Assembly (NCBI GenBank): GCA_932222125.1
Contig: CAKNZJ010000207.1
Coordinates: 1-55,391 of the forward strand
Length of the DNA stretch: 55,391 nucleotides
From: an uncultured Clostridia bacterium
GTDB lineage: Bacteria; Bacillota; Clostridia; Oscillospirales; Oscillospiraceae
Direction of reading: 5' to 3'
Shown here piece by piece: positions 40,266 through 48,111 of this stretch (the stretch's first letter is position 1; every line of letters begins with the position of its first letter). The notes under the pieces were generated by a model. It did no database searches. It was not told where the DNA came from and saw only the letters and a program-made list of their open reading frames with translations. A program made the translations under genes and the position numbers.

Positions 40266-40306
40266 AAAAAGTCCGGGTGCAGCGGGGCCTTTACCGGAAC
40301 ACCCGG
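40266..40306 (-). terminator. terminator of the pseudouridine synthase gene
   Basis: On the minus strand CCGGGTG (40306-40300) pairs with CACCCGG (40279-40273), then AC and TTTTT (40270-40266). The stem begins inside the last codons of the gene. Confidence 0.75.
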
Positions 40307-41178
40307 TTAAAATCCCGGGGCATCTTGGCCTTGAAACTCACCGATTCCCCAGTGGCAGGATGGGTGAAGGACAGCTCGTTGGCGTGGAGGCACAGCCGTC
40401 TGATGGGATTGGTGCGCGCTCCGTACTGTTTGTCACCTGCCACAGGACAGCCCAGTTCCTTCATGTGTACCCGGATCTGATTTTTTCGTCCGGTGTCAAT
40501 GGAGATGTCCAACAGCGCATAGCCGTGAGCGGATTTGATCACCTGGTAGTTGGTAATGGCCTCCTTGGCGTTGGGGCCAGGAGCACCGGAGAAGCTGAGG
40601 TGGGCGGCAGTTTCCACCAGGTGGGAGCGGATGGTGTCCCGGTCAGGGTGAGGAACGCCCTCCACCACGGCCAGATATCCCCGCCGGGTGATCATATGGT
40701 TCCAGTTGTCCTGGAGCAACGCTTTAGTATCAGGGTCCTTGGCGAAGAGAAGGACACCGGAGGTGTCCCGATCCAGCCGGTGGACTACATAGACGCGGTT
40801 ATCCACATGCTGGCTCTTCATATAGTCGGTGACCAGGCGGTAGGCGGTGCGGGAGCGTTCCTTTTCGTTGGCCACCGACAGCAGTTTGGCTGGTTTGTTC
40901 ACCGCAATGAGCTGGTTGTCCTCGTAGAGGATGGGAAAGGGCAGCGCACCTCCCCCTCTGGGCGCAGGGGTGGACAGCAGGGACACCTGTTGTCCGGGAG
41001 AGAGAGGAGCGTTAAACTGGGATGTGGGCCTTCCATCCACGGCCACCAGGCGGCGGGACAGGAGGGACTTTACATTATTGCGGCTTTTTCCCTTCACATT
41101 GGACAATAGAAATGGCAGCAGGGTGGAGGGCTGCTCTACAAGATAGACGGTCTGGGGACGATTTTGTATGTGGCTCAT
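40291..41178 (-). CDS. RluA-family RNA pseudouridine synthase
   Basis: 295 residues. An S4-like N-terminal region (KSRNNVKSLLSRRLVAVDGR) is followed by the catalytic domain: ILYEDNQLIAVNKPAKLLSV, VVHRLDRDTSGVLLFAKD with the catalytic Asp, and TGRKNQIRVHMKELGCPVAG. The family acts on uridines in 23S rRNA or tRNA; the exact site cannot be assigned. It lies 39 bases downstream of msrA on the same strand. SD AAGGTGG. Confidence 0.92.
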   Translation of the reverse strand: MSHIQNRPQTVYLVEQPSTLLPFLLSNVKGKSRNNVKSLLSRRLVAVDGRPTSQFNAPLSPGQQVSLLSTPAPRGGGALPFPILYEDNQLIAVNKPAKLLSVANEKERSRTAYRLVTDYMKSQHVDNRVYVVHRLDRDTSGVLLFAKDPDTKALLQDNWNHMITRRGYLAVVEGVPHPDRDTIRSHLVETAAHLSFSGAPGPNAKEAITNYQVIKSAHGYALLDISIDTGRKNQIRVHMKELGCPVAGDKQYGARTNPIRRLCLHANELSFTHPATGESVSFKAKMPRDFNRVFR

Positions 41179-41217
41179 GGTGGCACCACCTTGTAAAAAA
41201 TTGGGAGGTTCAGTTCC

Positions 41218-41730
41218 TTACCTACCTCTGTACTGCCTTGCGGCCTGAAACATCGCCGCCGGGATATGGCAGTAGCCTGCCGGGTTTTTTTCCAGGTACT
41301 TCTGATGGTATGCTTCCGCCGGATAGAAATTAGACAGGGGCAGCGCCTCCACAGCCAGGGGTTGGGCATAGTCTGCCTGGAGCTGCTCCAGGGAGGCCAG
41401 AATGATTGGCTGCTGTCTGGGATCAGTATAGTAGACGCCGGTGCGGTACTGAGTGCCCACGTCCCCACCCTGGCAGTTGACCGAAACTGGGTCGATGATC
41501 TGATAGAACTGGTTTAACAGTTGAGGCAGAGAGATAGATTGGGGGCAATAAGTTACCTTTACTGTTTCTGCATGACCGGTGCTCTCATAGCAAACCTGCT
41601 CATAGGTGGGATTGGCCGTGCGCCCGTTGGCGTAGCCGGCTTGAGTATCCTTCACACCGGGTAAGCAATCCAGATAATGCTGGACGCCCCAAAAACAGCC
41701 GCCTGCCAGATAGATGTCTTGATATTCCAT
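41218..41730 (-). CDS. msrA: peptide methionine sulfoxide reductase MsrA
   Basis: Reduces methionine-S-sulfoxide in proteins. 170 residues with active-site GCFWGVQHYLDCLPGVKDTQ near the N-terminus, then AGYANGRTANPTYEQVCYES, GHAETVKVTYCP, and DVGTQYRTGVYY. No resolving Cys near the C-terminus. With sodC it makes a second oxidative-defence gene in the window, but the two are far apart. SD GGAGG. Confidence 0.95.
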   Translation of the reverse strand: MEYQDIYLAGGCFWGVQHYLDCLPGVKDTQAGYANGRTANPTYEQVCYESTGHAETVKVTYCPQSISLPQLLNQFYQIIDPVSVNCQGGDVGTQYRTGVYYTDPRQQPIILASLEQLQADYAQPLAVEALPLSNFYPAEAYHQKYLEKNPAGYCHIPAAMFQAARQYRGR

Positions 41731-41903
41731 ATGGTTTGTTCCTCCGAGGGAGATATCCTCCGTTGTTCCTGCCAGATGTCACAGTTGCTGTGAATATTAT
41801 AACACCCAATGGCCCAGATGTCATGGACTTTTTACGTTGGGGGAAAATTTCTGGTGGGACAGGCAAGGAAGGTTCCCCGCGCTCATATCCTTGTCCAGAG
41901 GTG

Positions 41904-42185
41904 ATGCGTGTGGATGGGAAAGACGGGCTGCTGCTGCGAGCCTCCCGATTGTTTGATCTGCCGGCGGATGCGGTGGCCGGCGTGCCCAGAATTGAGGTTT
42001 TGGGAGATGAGGAACTGCGTATGAGCCCTCACCGGGGGATACTAGCCTATGGGCCGGAGGAAATCCATATATCGGGGGGGAATCTGGTGGTTCGGGTGCG
42101 GGGGACCGGGCTGGAACTGCGGGCGATGACACCGGCGGAACTGCTGATCACGGGCCGCATTCAGGCTGTGGAGTTTGTGAGGTGA
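41904..42185 (+). CDS. yqfC: sporulation protein YqfC
   Basis: About 93 residues of the YqfC/YabP-like family, expressed in the mother cell under SigE in B. subtilis. SRLFDLPADAVAGVPRIEVL, SPHRGILAYGPEEIHI and TPAELLITGRIQAVEF match family positions. The frame is open upstream to 41736. I place the start at ATG 41904 by homology; GTG 41910, 6 bases after GAGGTG, is equally possible. No clear sigma-E promoter was found. Four bases upstream of yqfD. Confidence 0.8.
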   Translation: MRVDGKDGLLLRASRLFDLPADAVAGVPRIEVLGDEELRMSPHRGILAYGPEEIHISGGNLVVRVRGTGLELRAMTPAELLITGRIQAVEFVR

Positions 42186-42189
42186 GAGG

Positions 42190-43440
42190 ATGAGAAAACT
42201 CTTCAATCTGCTGCGAGGCTATGTGGAACTGACGGTGACAGGCGCATTTCCCGAGCGGCTGCTCAACCTGTGTGCTCAGAACCGGATGCAGTTTTGGCGG
42301 CTGCAGTGGCTGGATGAGACCAGTTTCATATTCCGCGTCCATTTACAAGACCGGAAGCGGCTGGACGAGTTGGCCCAACGGGCCATGTGCCAACTGGACG
42401 AGCGGGGGCGCCGGGGTGCGACGGTGGTGGCTCAGGGCATGACCAAACGGTGGGGGTTTCTGCTGGGACTTGCACTGTGTTTGGTGGCTGTGAGCGTCTT
42501 GTCCCGGTTTTTGCTGGTGGTGGAGGTGGTGGGCAACCAGCAGGTGCCTGCGGCGGTCATCCTCTCCCAACTCCACAGGCTGGGACTGCGCCCAGGGGTT
42601 TATGGTCCCGGCATCAACGAGAAGGAGGTATCCAACGCAGCCCTATTGGCCTTGCCGGAGCTGTCCTATATGGCAATCAATCTCTACGGCACCCGGGCAG
42701 AGGTGGTGGTTCATGAGGCAGATCAGCTTCCAGAGCTGCTGGATGAGACTGTACCCGCCGATGTGGTGGCCGAGGCGGACGGCATTATTGTAGACATACG
42801 GGCGGACACCGGACGGCCCCTGTTTGCCGATGGGGATGTGGTAGCCAAAGGAGAGGTGCTCATCACAGGAGAGATAGACTTGCTGGAGCCGGAGGGAAGT
42901 ACGGTAGATATGGGCTATCTGATGGTACACGCTGCAGGTACGGCCACCGCCCGCACCTGGCGAACGCTGGAGGAGACAGTCCCCCTCACAAACTGGGTCA
43001 AGGAGTACACCGGGGAGGAGCGCACCCTGCGTTCTTTGGATTTGCTGTGGGGTCGGATAGATTTTTTTCAAAATAGTAGCATTTATAATACGAGATATGA
43101 TAAAATAGTCAAGAACAATCAGTGGAGTATCTTTGGATGCCCTCTTCCTGCGGGCATAACCACCACCACCCTGCGGGGCTACACCTTACGGGAGGAGGAG
43201 GTGGATCAGGAGGAGGAGACCGCTCGGTTGGAGCAGTTGCTGTTATACCGGCTCAATCAGCTCATGGCTGCCAACCAGGGAGAGGTGCTCCGCACTGACT
43301 TTACTGCCAGGGTGGAGGGGGGACTGCTTACCGTCACCCTGTTGGCGGAGTGCCAGGAAGAGATTGGACGCACGGTGGAGCGCCCTGGAAAGACAGGGCG
43401 TGTTGAAGGAAATAATCCCGCCCCAATGGCGGATCAGTGA
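42190..43440 (+). CDS. yqfD: sporulation protein YqfD
   Basis: 416 residues. N-terminal domain LFNLLRGYVELTVTGAFPER, one transmembrane helix about 87-107 (GFLLGLALCLVAVSVLSRFL), then an extracytoplasmic part with LGLRPGVYGPGINEKEVSNA, YMAINLYGTRAEVVVHEAD and ADGDVVAKGEVLITGEI. Mother-cell sporulation gene in Bacillus, with unknown molecular role. Follows yqfC and precedes phoH by 13 bases, the standard order in endospore formers, which supports a spore-forming host. Confidence 0.93.
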   Translation: MRKLFNLLRGYVELTVTGAFPERLLNLCAQNRMQFWRLQWLDETSFIFRVHLQDRKRLDELAQRAMCQLDERGRRGATVVAQGMTKRWGFLLGLALCLVAVSVLSRFLLVVEVVGNQQVPAAVILSQLHRLGLRPGVYGPGINEKEVSNAALLALPELSYMAINLYGTRAEVVVHEADQLPELLDETVPADVVAEADGIIVDIRADTGRPLFADGDVVAKGEVLITGEIDLLEPEGSTVDMGYLMVHAAGTATARTWRTLEETVPLTNWVKEYTGEERTLRSLDLLWGRIDFFQNSSIYNTRYDKIVKNNQWSIFGCPLPAGITTTTLRGYTLREEEVDQEEETARLEQLLLYRLNQLMAANQGEVLRTDFTARVEGGLLTVTLLAECQEEIGRTVERPGKTGRVEGNNPAPMADQ

Positions 43441-43453
43441 GGAGCATTGACTA

Positions 43454-44431
43454 ATGATTGAACAGAGCATCAGCATTGAGCGGATGGAGGAGGCCATCAA
43501 TCTGTTTGGCCTGTTTGACGAGAATATCCATATAATTGAGCAGGAGCTGGAGGTATCAGTGGTCAACCGGGAGTCCAGCCTGAAGATATCTGGCGAGGGG
43601 GAGAACGTCATGCTGGCGGTGAAGGCCATCCAGGGCCTTCTCTCCCTGTCGGCAAAGGGGGAGACCATCGGCCAGCAGAATGTGCGCTATATCATTGAGC
43701 TGGTGCGCACCGGAAATGAGGGGAAAATCGCCCAGCTGGCGGGGGACGTGATCTGCGTCACCGCCAAGGGCCGCCCGGTGAAGGCCAAGACCATCGGTCA
43801 AAAGAGGTATGTGGAGTCGGTGCTGAAAAACACCGTCACCATCGGGGTGGGTCCCGCTGGAACCGGTAAGACCTATCTGGCGGTGGCGGCAGCGGTGTCC
43901 GCATTTCGGGACAAGCAGGTCAACCGCATTATCCTCACCCGGCCGGCGGTGGAGGCGGGAGAGCGGCTGGGCTTTTTACCCGGAGACCTCCAGTCCAAGG
44001 TAGATCCCTATCTGCGGCCGCTGTATGATGCCTTGTTTGACATGCTGGGGGCGGAGACCTATCAAAAATACGTGGAGCGGGGAAACATTGAGGTGGCCCC
44101 TCTGGCCTATATGCGTGGCAGGACGCTGGACGACTCGTTTATTATCCTGGACGAGGCCCAGAACACCAGCCGGGAGCAGATGAAGATGTTCCTCACCCGG
44201 ATGGGGTTTAACTCCAGGGTGGTGATCACTGGGGATGTGACTCAGATTGACCTGTCGGCAGACAAGGCCAGTGGCCTGAAGGAGGCTATGCGAGTGCTCA
44301 AGGGTGTAGAGGACATCGGGATTTGTCATTTGAGTCAGGATGACGTGGTGCGCCACGTCATCGTCCAGCGCATCATCAAGGCCTATGAAGAGGACGAGAA
44401 ACGGCGGACTGCCAAGCGGGACAAGCGTTAG
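43454..44431 (+). CDS. phoH: PhoH family ATPase
   Basis: 325 residues. N-terminal KH-like part (about 1-100), then PhoH ATPase with Walker A GVGPAGTGKTYLAVAAAV (about 134), RPAVEAGERLGFLPGDLQSK, Walker B FIILDEAQNTSREQMKMF, and MGFNSRVVITGDVTQIDL. The family (YbeZ-like) works with YbeY in RNA metabolism. Normally ybeY follows directly; here a duplicated regulator module separates them. The stop overlaps by 4 bases the end of the small gene on the other strand. Confidence 0.94.
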   Translation: MIEQSISIERMEEAINLFGLFDENIHIIEQELEVSVVNRESSLKISGEGENVMLAVKAIQGLLSLSAKGETIGQQNVRYIIELVRTGNEGKIAQLAGDVICVTAKGRPVKAKTIGQKRYVESVLKNTVTIGVGPAGTGKTYLAVAAAVSAFRDKQVNRIILTRPAVEAGERLGFLPGDLQSKVDPYLRPLYDALFDMLGAETYQKYVERGNIEVAPLAYMRGRTLDDSFIILDEAQNTSREQMKMFLTRMGFNSRVVITGDVTQIDLSADKASGLKEAMRVLKGVEDIGICHLSQDDVVRHVIVQRIIKAYEEDEKRRTAKRDKR

Positions 44432-44610
44432 CTCATCTTCAGGCAAATGGTGGAGAGCTGCATTCCCAGGCGCAGCCCTTGGTAAAAGGACCACAGTCCG
44501 TGGCCCTGAACAGGATTGTCCTCAAAGCCGGTGGCCCAGCTTTCCGGGACAAGCTTATGGGAGTACTGATAGTAGAGTTCTTCTACCAGATAGGGGATTT
44601 CTTCTCGCAT
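44428..44610 (-). CDS. uncharacterised 60-residue protein
   Basis: Begins MREEIPYLVEELYYQYSHKL and ends GLRLGMQLSTICLKMS; not recognised. A Trp-rich segment VPESWATGFEDNPVQGHGLW lies in the middle. The ATG at 44610 has AAGGAGG 8 bases upstream; the frame is open back to 44673 but lies there on the promoter. Convergent with phoH and divergent from an XRE regulator with a palindromic operator between. A broken copy of its 5' end is found at 44934-44959. It might be the effector partner of the XRE protein (toxin-like or phage-like), but no evidence beyond arrangement exists. Confidence 0.72.
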   Translation of the reverse strand: MREEIPYLVEELYYQYSHKLVPESWATGFEDNPVQGHGLWSFYQGLRLGMQLSTICLKMS

Positions 44611-44625
44611 TGCGGGAGCCTCCTT

Positions 44626-44678
44626 AACACGTACTTTATTATACGTGTTGTTATACACGGTATGTTTATTCATGTCAA
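44626..44678 (-). promoter_or_regulatory. promoter and operator of the small gene
   Basis: On the minus strand TTGACA (44678-44673), 17-base spacer, TATAAC (44655-44650). Over the start site lies the perfect inverted repeat AACACGTA (44626-44633), 8 bases, TACGTGTT (44642-44649). A repressor bound there would block this promoter. The XRE gene on the other side begins at 44694. Confidence 0.75.
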
Positions 44679-44693
44679 GCGGGAAGTGACAAA

Positions 44694-44912
44694 ATGATTT
44701 TTAATGAACGGTTAAAAATGTTGAGGACGGAAAAGGGCTTGACCCAGGAGGAAGCTGCTGGTACACTCAATTTTAATTACCGCCATTACCAAAGGATGGA
44801 AGCGGACGGCCACCTGCCAAATTATAAAAGCCTGCTGCAAATTGCTGGTTTTTTTGATGTATCCGTTGACTGGCTGATGGGCCGGACGGAGAAGCGGGAG
44901 ATCAACCGATAA
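44694..44912 (+). CDS. XRE-family regulator, first copy
   Basis: 72 residues, HTH throughout: NERLKMLRTEKGLTQEEAAG, TLNFNYRHYQRMEADGHLPN, YKSLLQIAGFFDVSVDWLMG, tail RTEKREINR. Its TAA overlaps an ATG (TAATG) that begins ATGCCTGAGCAT, which resembles the start of ybeY but is soon lost. Paralogue of the gene at 45037, with which it shares the tail WLMGRTEKRE and the stop context. Probable repressor of the divergent small gene. Confidence 0.9.
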   Translation: MIFNERLKMLRTEKGLTQEEAAGTLNFNYRHYQRMEADGHLPNYKSLLQIAGFFDVSVDWLMGRTEKREINR

Positions 44913-44959
44913 TGCCTGAGCATTCGATCACCGACCAGATAGAGGATTTCTTCTCACAT
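44912..44959. pseudogene. remnants of the duplicated module (ybeY start and small-gene start)
   Basis: Plus strand: ATG at 44912-44914 overlaps the XRE stop and reads MPEHSI, compared with MPKHHI in ybeY. Minus strand: ATG at 44959 reads M-stop-EEILYLV, compared with MREEIPYLV in the intact small gene; the Arg codon CGA became TGA. Bases 44934-44959 match 44585-44610 with few changes. This marks the junction of a tandem duplication. Confidence 0.68.
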
Positions 44960-44979
44960 GTGCTATCTATCCTCGGTGC

Positions 44980-45036
44980 ACAGTTATCTGTGTGTTGAGG
45001 ATAACACACAGATAACTGTATGTCAAGAGGGGAATT
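44980..45036. promoter_or_regulatory. 17-bp perfect inverted repeat, second operator
   Basis: ACAGTTATCTGTGTGTT (44980-44996), 6 bases, AACACACAGATAACTGT (45003-45019). On the minus strand TTGACA (45026-45021), 17 bases, TATCCT (45003-44998) preserves the promoter seen in the first copy. The repeat covers this promoter. The sequence ATGTCAAG-GGG is shared with the first copy, but the palindrome itself is different and longer. Confidence 0.72.
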
Positions 45037-45249
45037 ATGTTTGCTGAACAAATTCGTATATTGCGAAATGAAAAGCATTTGACACAGGCGGCAGTTGCGG
45101 CTAACATTGGGTTATCTGCCCGAGGCTACCAAGATCTTGAGCTGGGGACAACGCCGCGAGGGGATACCCTTTTGGCGATTGCGGAATTCTACGATGTGTC
45201 CATTGACTGGCTGATGGGCCGGACGGAAAAGCGGGAGGTCAACCGATAA
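45037..45249 (+). CDS. XRE-family regulator, second copy, coupled to ybeY
   Basis: 70 residues: AEQIRILRNEKHLTQAAVAA, NIGLSARGYQDLELGTTPRG, DTLLAIAEFYDVSIDWLMGR, TEKREVNR. The stop TAA overlaps the ybeY ATG (TAATG at 45247-45251), so the two are translationally coupled. SD AGAGGGG. It is a paralogue of the gene at 44694 with strong divergence in the recognition helix region (FNYRHYQRM against LSARGYQDL), which fits the different palindrome next to it. Confidence 0.9.
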   Translation: MFAEQIRILRNEKHLTQAAVAANIGLSARGYQDLELGTTPRGDTLLAIAEFYDVSIDWLMGRTEKREVNR

Positions 45250-45743
45250 TGCCCAAACATCACATCATCATCTCTGCCAATGTTCCGGGGGTGGACGATG
45301 GCCTGCGGGCATTCATCCGCAGGGTCATCCGTACAGCCTTAGATGCGGAGGGGGTAGACGCGCCCTGTGAGATTAATGTACTGGTGACCAATGACGCGGG
45401 CATTCATCAGGTCAACCTGGATATGAGGGGGGTGGACGCGCCTACCGATGTGCTCAGCTTTCCCATGTTTCATCTAGGGCCGGGGGACAAGCTCCCGGCC
45501 AATGCCGCCGACCCTGCCACGGGATTGGCGCCGCTGGGAGACATATGCCTCTGCCTGGAGCGGGCCAAGGCGCAAGCCAAGGAATACGGGCATTCAAACC
45601 GCCGGGAGCTGGCGTACCTGGCCGTCCACTCGGTGCTGCACCTGCTGGGTTATGATCACCTGGATGAGGGGAAACAAAAGGCCCTGATGCGGGACCGGGA
45701 AGAGTCCATATTGGGTGGTCTTGATGCCGCCCGGGAGGGATGA
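45249..45743 (+). CDS. ybeY: endoribonuclease YbeY
   Basis: Metal-dependent RNase for rRNA maturation and quality control. 164 residues with the zinc triad in HSVLHLLGYDHLDEG (three His) and the conserved DAPTDVLSFPMF. Start ATG overlaps the XRE stop. Internal SD for ybeY itself is poor, so its expression probably depends on translation of the XRE gene. Confidence 0.94.
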   Translation: MPKHHIIISANVPGVDDGLRAFIRRVIRTALDAEGVDAPCEINVLVTNDAGIHQVNLDMRGVDAPTDVLSFPMFHLGPGDKLPANAADPATGLAPLGDICLCLERAKAQAKEYGHSNRRELAYLAVHSVLHLLGYDHLDEGKQKALMRDREESILGGLDAAREG

Positions 45744-45744
45744 T

Positions 45745-46815
45745 ATGCGCACCACAAAGAGGTGGAGGGATTTTGGCCTGGATCTGGTACGGGCCTTGGC
45801 TGGCCTTTTGACCCTCAGCGTCCATTTTTTTCTAAACAGCCAGTTCTATAGCACACCGGTTCAGGGGACGGGTATGCTGCTGTCCTGTGTGATACGGACG
45901 CTGTGCATGACCTGTGTGCCCCTGTTTTTGCTGCTGACTGGCTATACTTGTGTGAAGCGCCAGTGGTCTCGGGGCTATTACCGGAAGCTGCTGCCCATTC
46001 TGCTCACCTATGTTCTGGCCGGAGCAATATGTCTGGCGTTTCAGATGCTCTGGCTGGGGGATCGGTGGCCGTTGCGGACCGTGGCGTTGATGTTTAGCAG
46101 TTATGCCGCCGCACCCTATGGCTGGTATATTGAGATGTACATCGGGCTGTTTTTGCTCAGTCCATTCCTGAATGCGGCCTGGCATGCCTTGGCCCAGGAT
46201 GGGAAACGGGCGTTGCTTCTCACGCTCATTGGCTTGACCGCACTGCCTACGATTGATAAGGTGGGGAGGCTTCTGCCCGCTTGGTGGATGGGCATATACC
46301 CGCTGACCTACTATGTTGTAGGGGCCTGGCTGCGGGAGAACCCGATCCGGATCAAGGGATGGAAGTTGATGCTGTGTTGGCTGGGGCTGGCTGCGGCGGT
46401 GGGGACGAAGGACTATCTTACCGCTCGGGGCGGCTTCTTTCAAATACCGCCGGTGGAGTGGGGGAGCCTGACGCTGCTGATCCAGGCGGTGTTGCTGTTC
46501 TCTTGCCTGAGGCAATACAATGGAGAAGGCACTCCGTTGCCGATCCGCCGGCTGGTGGGCCAGGTGGCCAGACTGGCTTTGCCCATGTATCTGATCTCCT
46601 ATATCCCCGACCGGCTGGTCTATCCTCTGTTGAACCAAGACGTCCCAGCTTCCGAGCAAATCTGGTGGATGCCGGCAGTGGTGCTGGTGGTGGCGGTAGG
46701 TTCTTTGGCCATAGCCTGGCTGGTGGACTGCGGGGTGACGGCGTTGATGGGATTGCTCCCTATGAAAAAACAAGATGCGGCCCATGCTCAATGCCGCGAT
46801 ATAAAGGAAAGTTGA
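45745..46815 (+). CDS. acyltransferase 3 family membrane protein
   Basis: 356 residues with about ten transmembrane helices. RDFGLDLVRALAGLLTLSVH near the N-terminus has the conserved R-x10-H of the OafA/YrhL (acyltransferase 3) family, and PLFLLLTGYTC and YGWYIEMYIGLFLLSPFLNA also match. Expected to transfer an acetyl or other acyl group to an extracytoplasmic glycan or wall polymer; acceptor unknown. SD GGGAGGG. It lies one base after ybeY, where dgkA and cdd are usual, so the operon has been altered. Confidence 0.86.
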   Translation: MRTTKRWRDFGLDLVRALAGLLTLSVHFFLNSQFYSTPVQGTGMLLSCVIRTLCMTCVPLFLLLTGYTCVKRQWSRGYYRKLLPILLTYVLAGAICLAFQMLWLGDRWPLRTVALMFSSYAAAPYGWYIEMYIGLFLLSPFLNAAWHALAQDGKRALLLTLIGLTALPTIDKVGRLLPAWWMGIYPLTYYVVGAWLRENPIRIKGWKLMLCWLGLAAAVGTKDYLTARGGFFQIPPVEWGSLTLLIQAVLLFSCLRQYNGEGTPLPIRRLVGQVARLALPMYLISYIPDRLVYPLLNQDVPASEQIWWMPAVVLVVAVGSLAIAWLVDCGVTALMGLLPMKKQDAAHAQCRDIKES

Positions 46816-46825
46816 GGATGATCTG

Positions 46826-47719
46826 ATGACCATCAAAAAGTCTGGCATCATTACCATTTGCGGGAGGCCAAACGTGGGTAAGTCCACCCTGGCCAACACC
46901 CTGGCGGGGGAGAAGGTGTCCATTGTTTCTTGCAAGCCACAGACCACCCGCAACCGTATCTGTGCCGTTTTAAACCGGGGCGAGAGCCAATTCGTGTTTG
47001 TGGACACCCCAGGCCTGCATCGCGCCCGCACCAGGCTGGGGGACTATATGGTGAAGGTGGTGCGCCAGTCGGTGGCTGATGTGGACGGGGTGCTGCTGCT
47101 GGTGGAACCGGAGGACCGCATTGGGCCGGCAGAGGCAGAGCTGATTGGGCGCATTCAGGCTCTGGGCGTCCCGGCAGCCTTGGCGATCAACAAGATTGAT
47201 ACGGTGGAGAAGGAAAAGCTGTTGTCGGTGATGGCAGTGTATGGTCAGGCCCACCAGTGGGATGGGGTGGTTCCCATTTGCGCCCGGACCGGCGAAGGGG
47301 TGGATGAGCTGCTGGAGGTGCTGTCCCAATGGCTGCCGGAGGGGCCTCAGCTCTTTCCGGATGGAGTGACCACCGATCAGCCGGAGCGCCAGATTATGGC
47401 AGAGATCATTCGGGAAAAGCTGCTGTGGGCGCTGGACAAGGAGGTGCCTCACGGTATTGCTGTGGAGGTCACCGGTTTTTCCCAGCGGGACAATGATATC
47501 ATTGACTGTCACGTGACCATCTATTGCGAAAAGCAGTCTCACAAGGGGATCGTCATTGGCAAAAAGGGCTCCATGCTGAAAAAAATTTCCACACAGGCCA
47601 GGGAGGATATGGAGGCGTTCATGGGAGCCAAGGTCTATCTGGAGACATGGGTGAAGGTGCGGGAACACTGGAGGGACAACCCGGCTGCCATTCAAAATTT
47701 TGGTTACACACAGGCGTGA
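46826..47719 (+). CDS. era: GTPase Era
   Basis: Ribosome-assembly GTPase that binds 16S rRNA 3' end. 297 residues: G1 GRPNVGKSTLANTL, G2 TTRNR, G3 DTPG, G4 NKID, C-terminal KH domain with CEKQSHKGIVIGKKGSMLKK. Downstream of ybeY, as usual, with one inserted gene. Followed by yqzL and recO. Confidence 0.96.
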   Translation: MTIKKSGIITICGRPNVGKSTLANTLAGEKVSIVSCKPQTTRNRICAVLNRGESQFVFVDTPGLHRARTRLGDYMVKVVRQSVADVDGVLLLVEPEDRIGPAEAELIGRIQALGVPAALAINKIDTVEKEKLLSVMAVYGQAHQWDGVVPICARTGEGVDELLEVLSQWLPEGPQLFPDGVTTDQPERQIMAEIIREKLLWALDKEVPHGIAVEVTGFSQRDNDIIDCHVTIYCEKQSHKGIVIGKKGSMLKKISTQAREDMEAFMGAKVYLETWVKVREHWRDNPAAIQNFGYTQA

Positions 47720-47821
47720 ACCACAGCCGTCTTTGGTTTGAGCGGCTAATTTCTCCACAACTTGCCACTTATAATCCGCCTGTCCTCCATCCATGATAAC
47801 CTTGATGAGGAGGCGGGCAAT

Positions 47822-48034
47822 ATGAAGCGGAAAGACTACTGGACATTGTTTTGGGACACCGGGCTCCCGGAGGCATGGGCCTTGAGCCGCCGGTCAGGGG
47901 ATAAACCGGAAGCGGCCATCACCGCTCTGTCCGGAGTGCAGATAGTGTCAGGTTATGCAGACCAGGAGTTTGTGGATCAGGGGGATGGTTTTCACTCAAC
48001 CTCCCAGGGGCAAGATGGGGAAACGGCCAAATAA
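47822..48034 (+). CDS. yqzL: YqzL-like small protein
   Basis: 70 residues beginning MKRKDYWTLFWDTGLPEAWA, with SD GAGGAGG 8 bases upstream. YqzL of B. subtilis (47 residues) has a similar short aromatic N-terminus (W.LF..TG) and sits in the same place, between era and recO. The C-terminal 45 residues (ALSGVQIVSGYADQEFVDQG) have no counterpart there. Function unknown in all species. Confidence 0.65.
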   Translation: MKRKDYWTLFWDTGLPEAWALSRRSGDKPEAAITALSGVQIVSGYADQEFVDQGDGFHSTSQGQDGETAK

Positions 48035-48111
48035 GACAATAGAGGAGCACTGACCCAACACTGCTGTGGAAAAGGCCCGGCTCCATGGTGGGTGGGGTAC
48101 ATAGAAACGCT

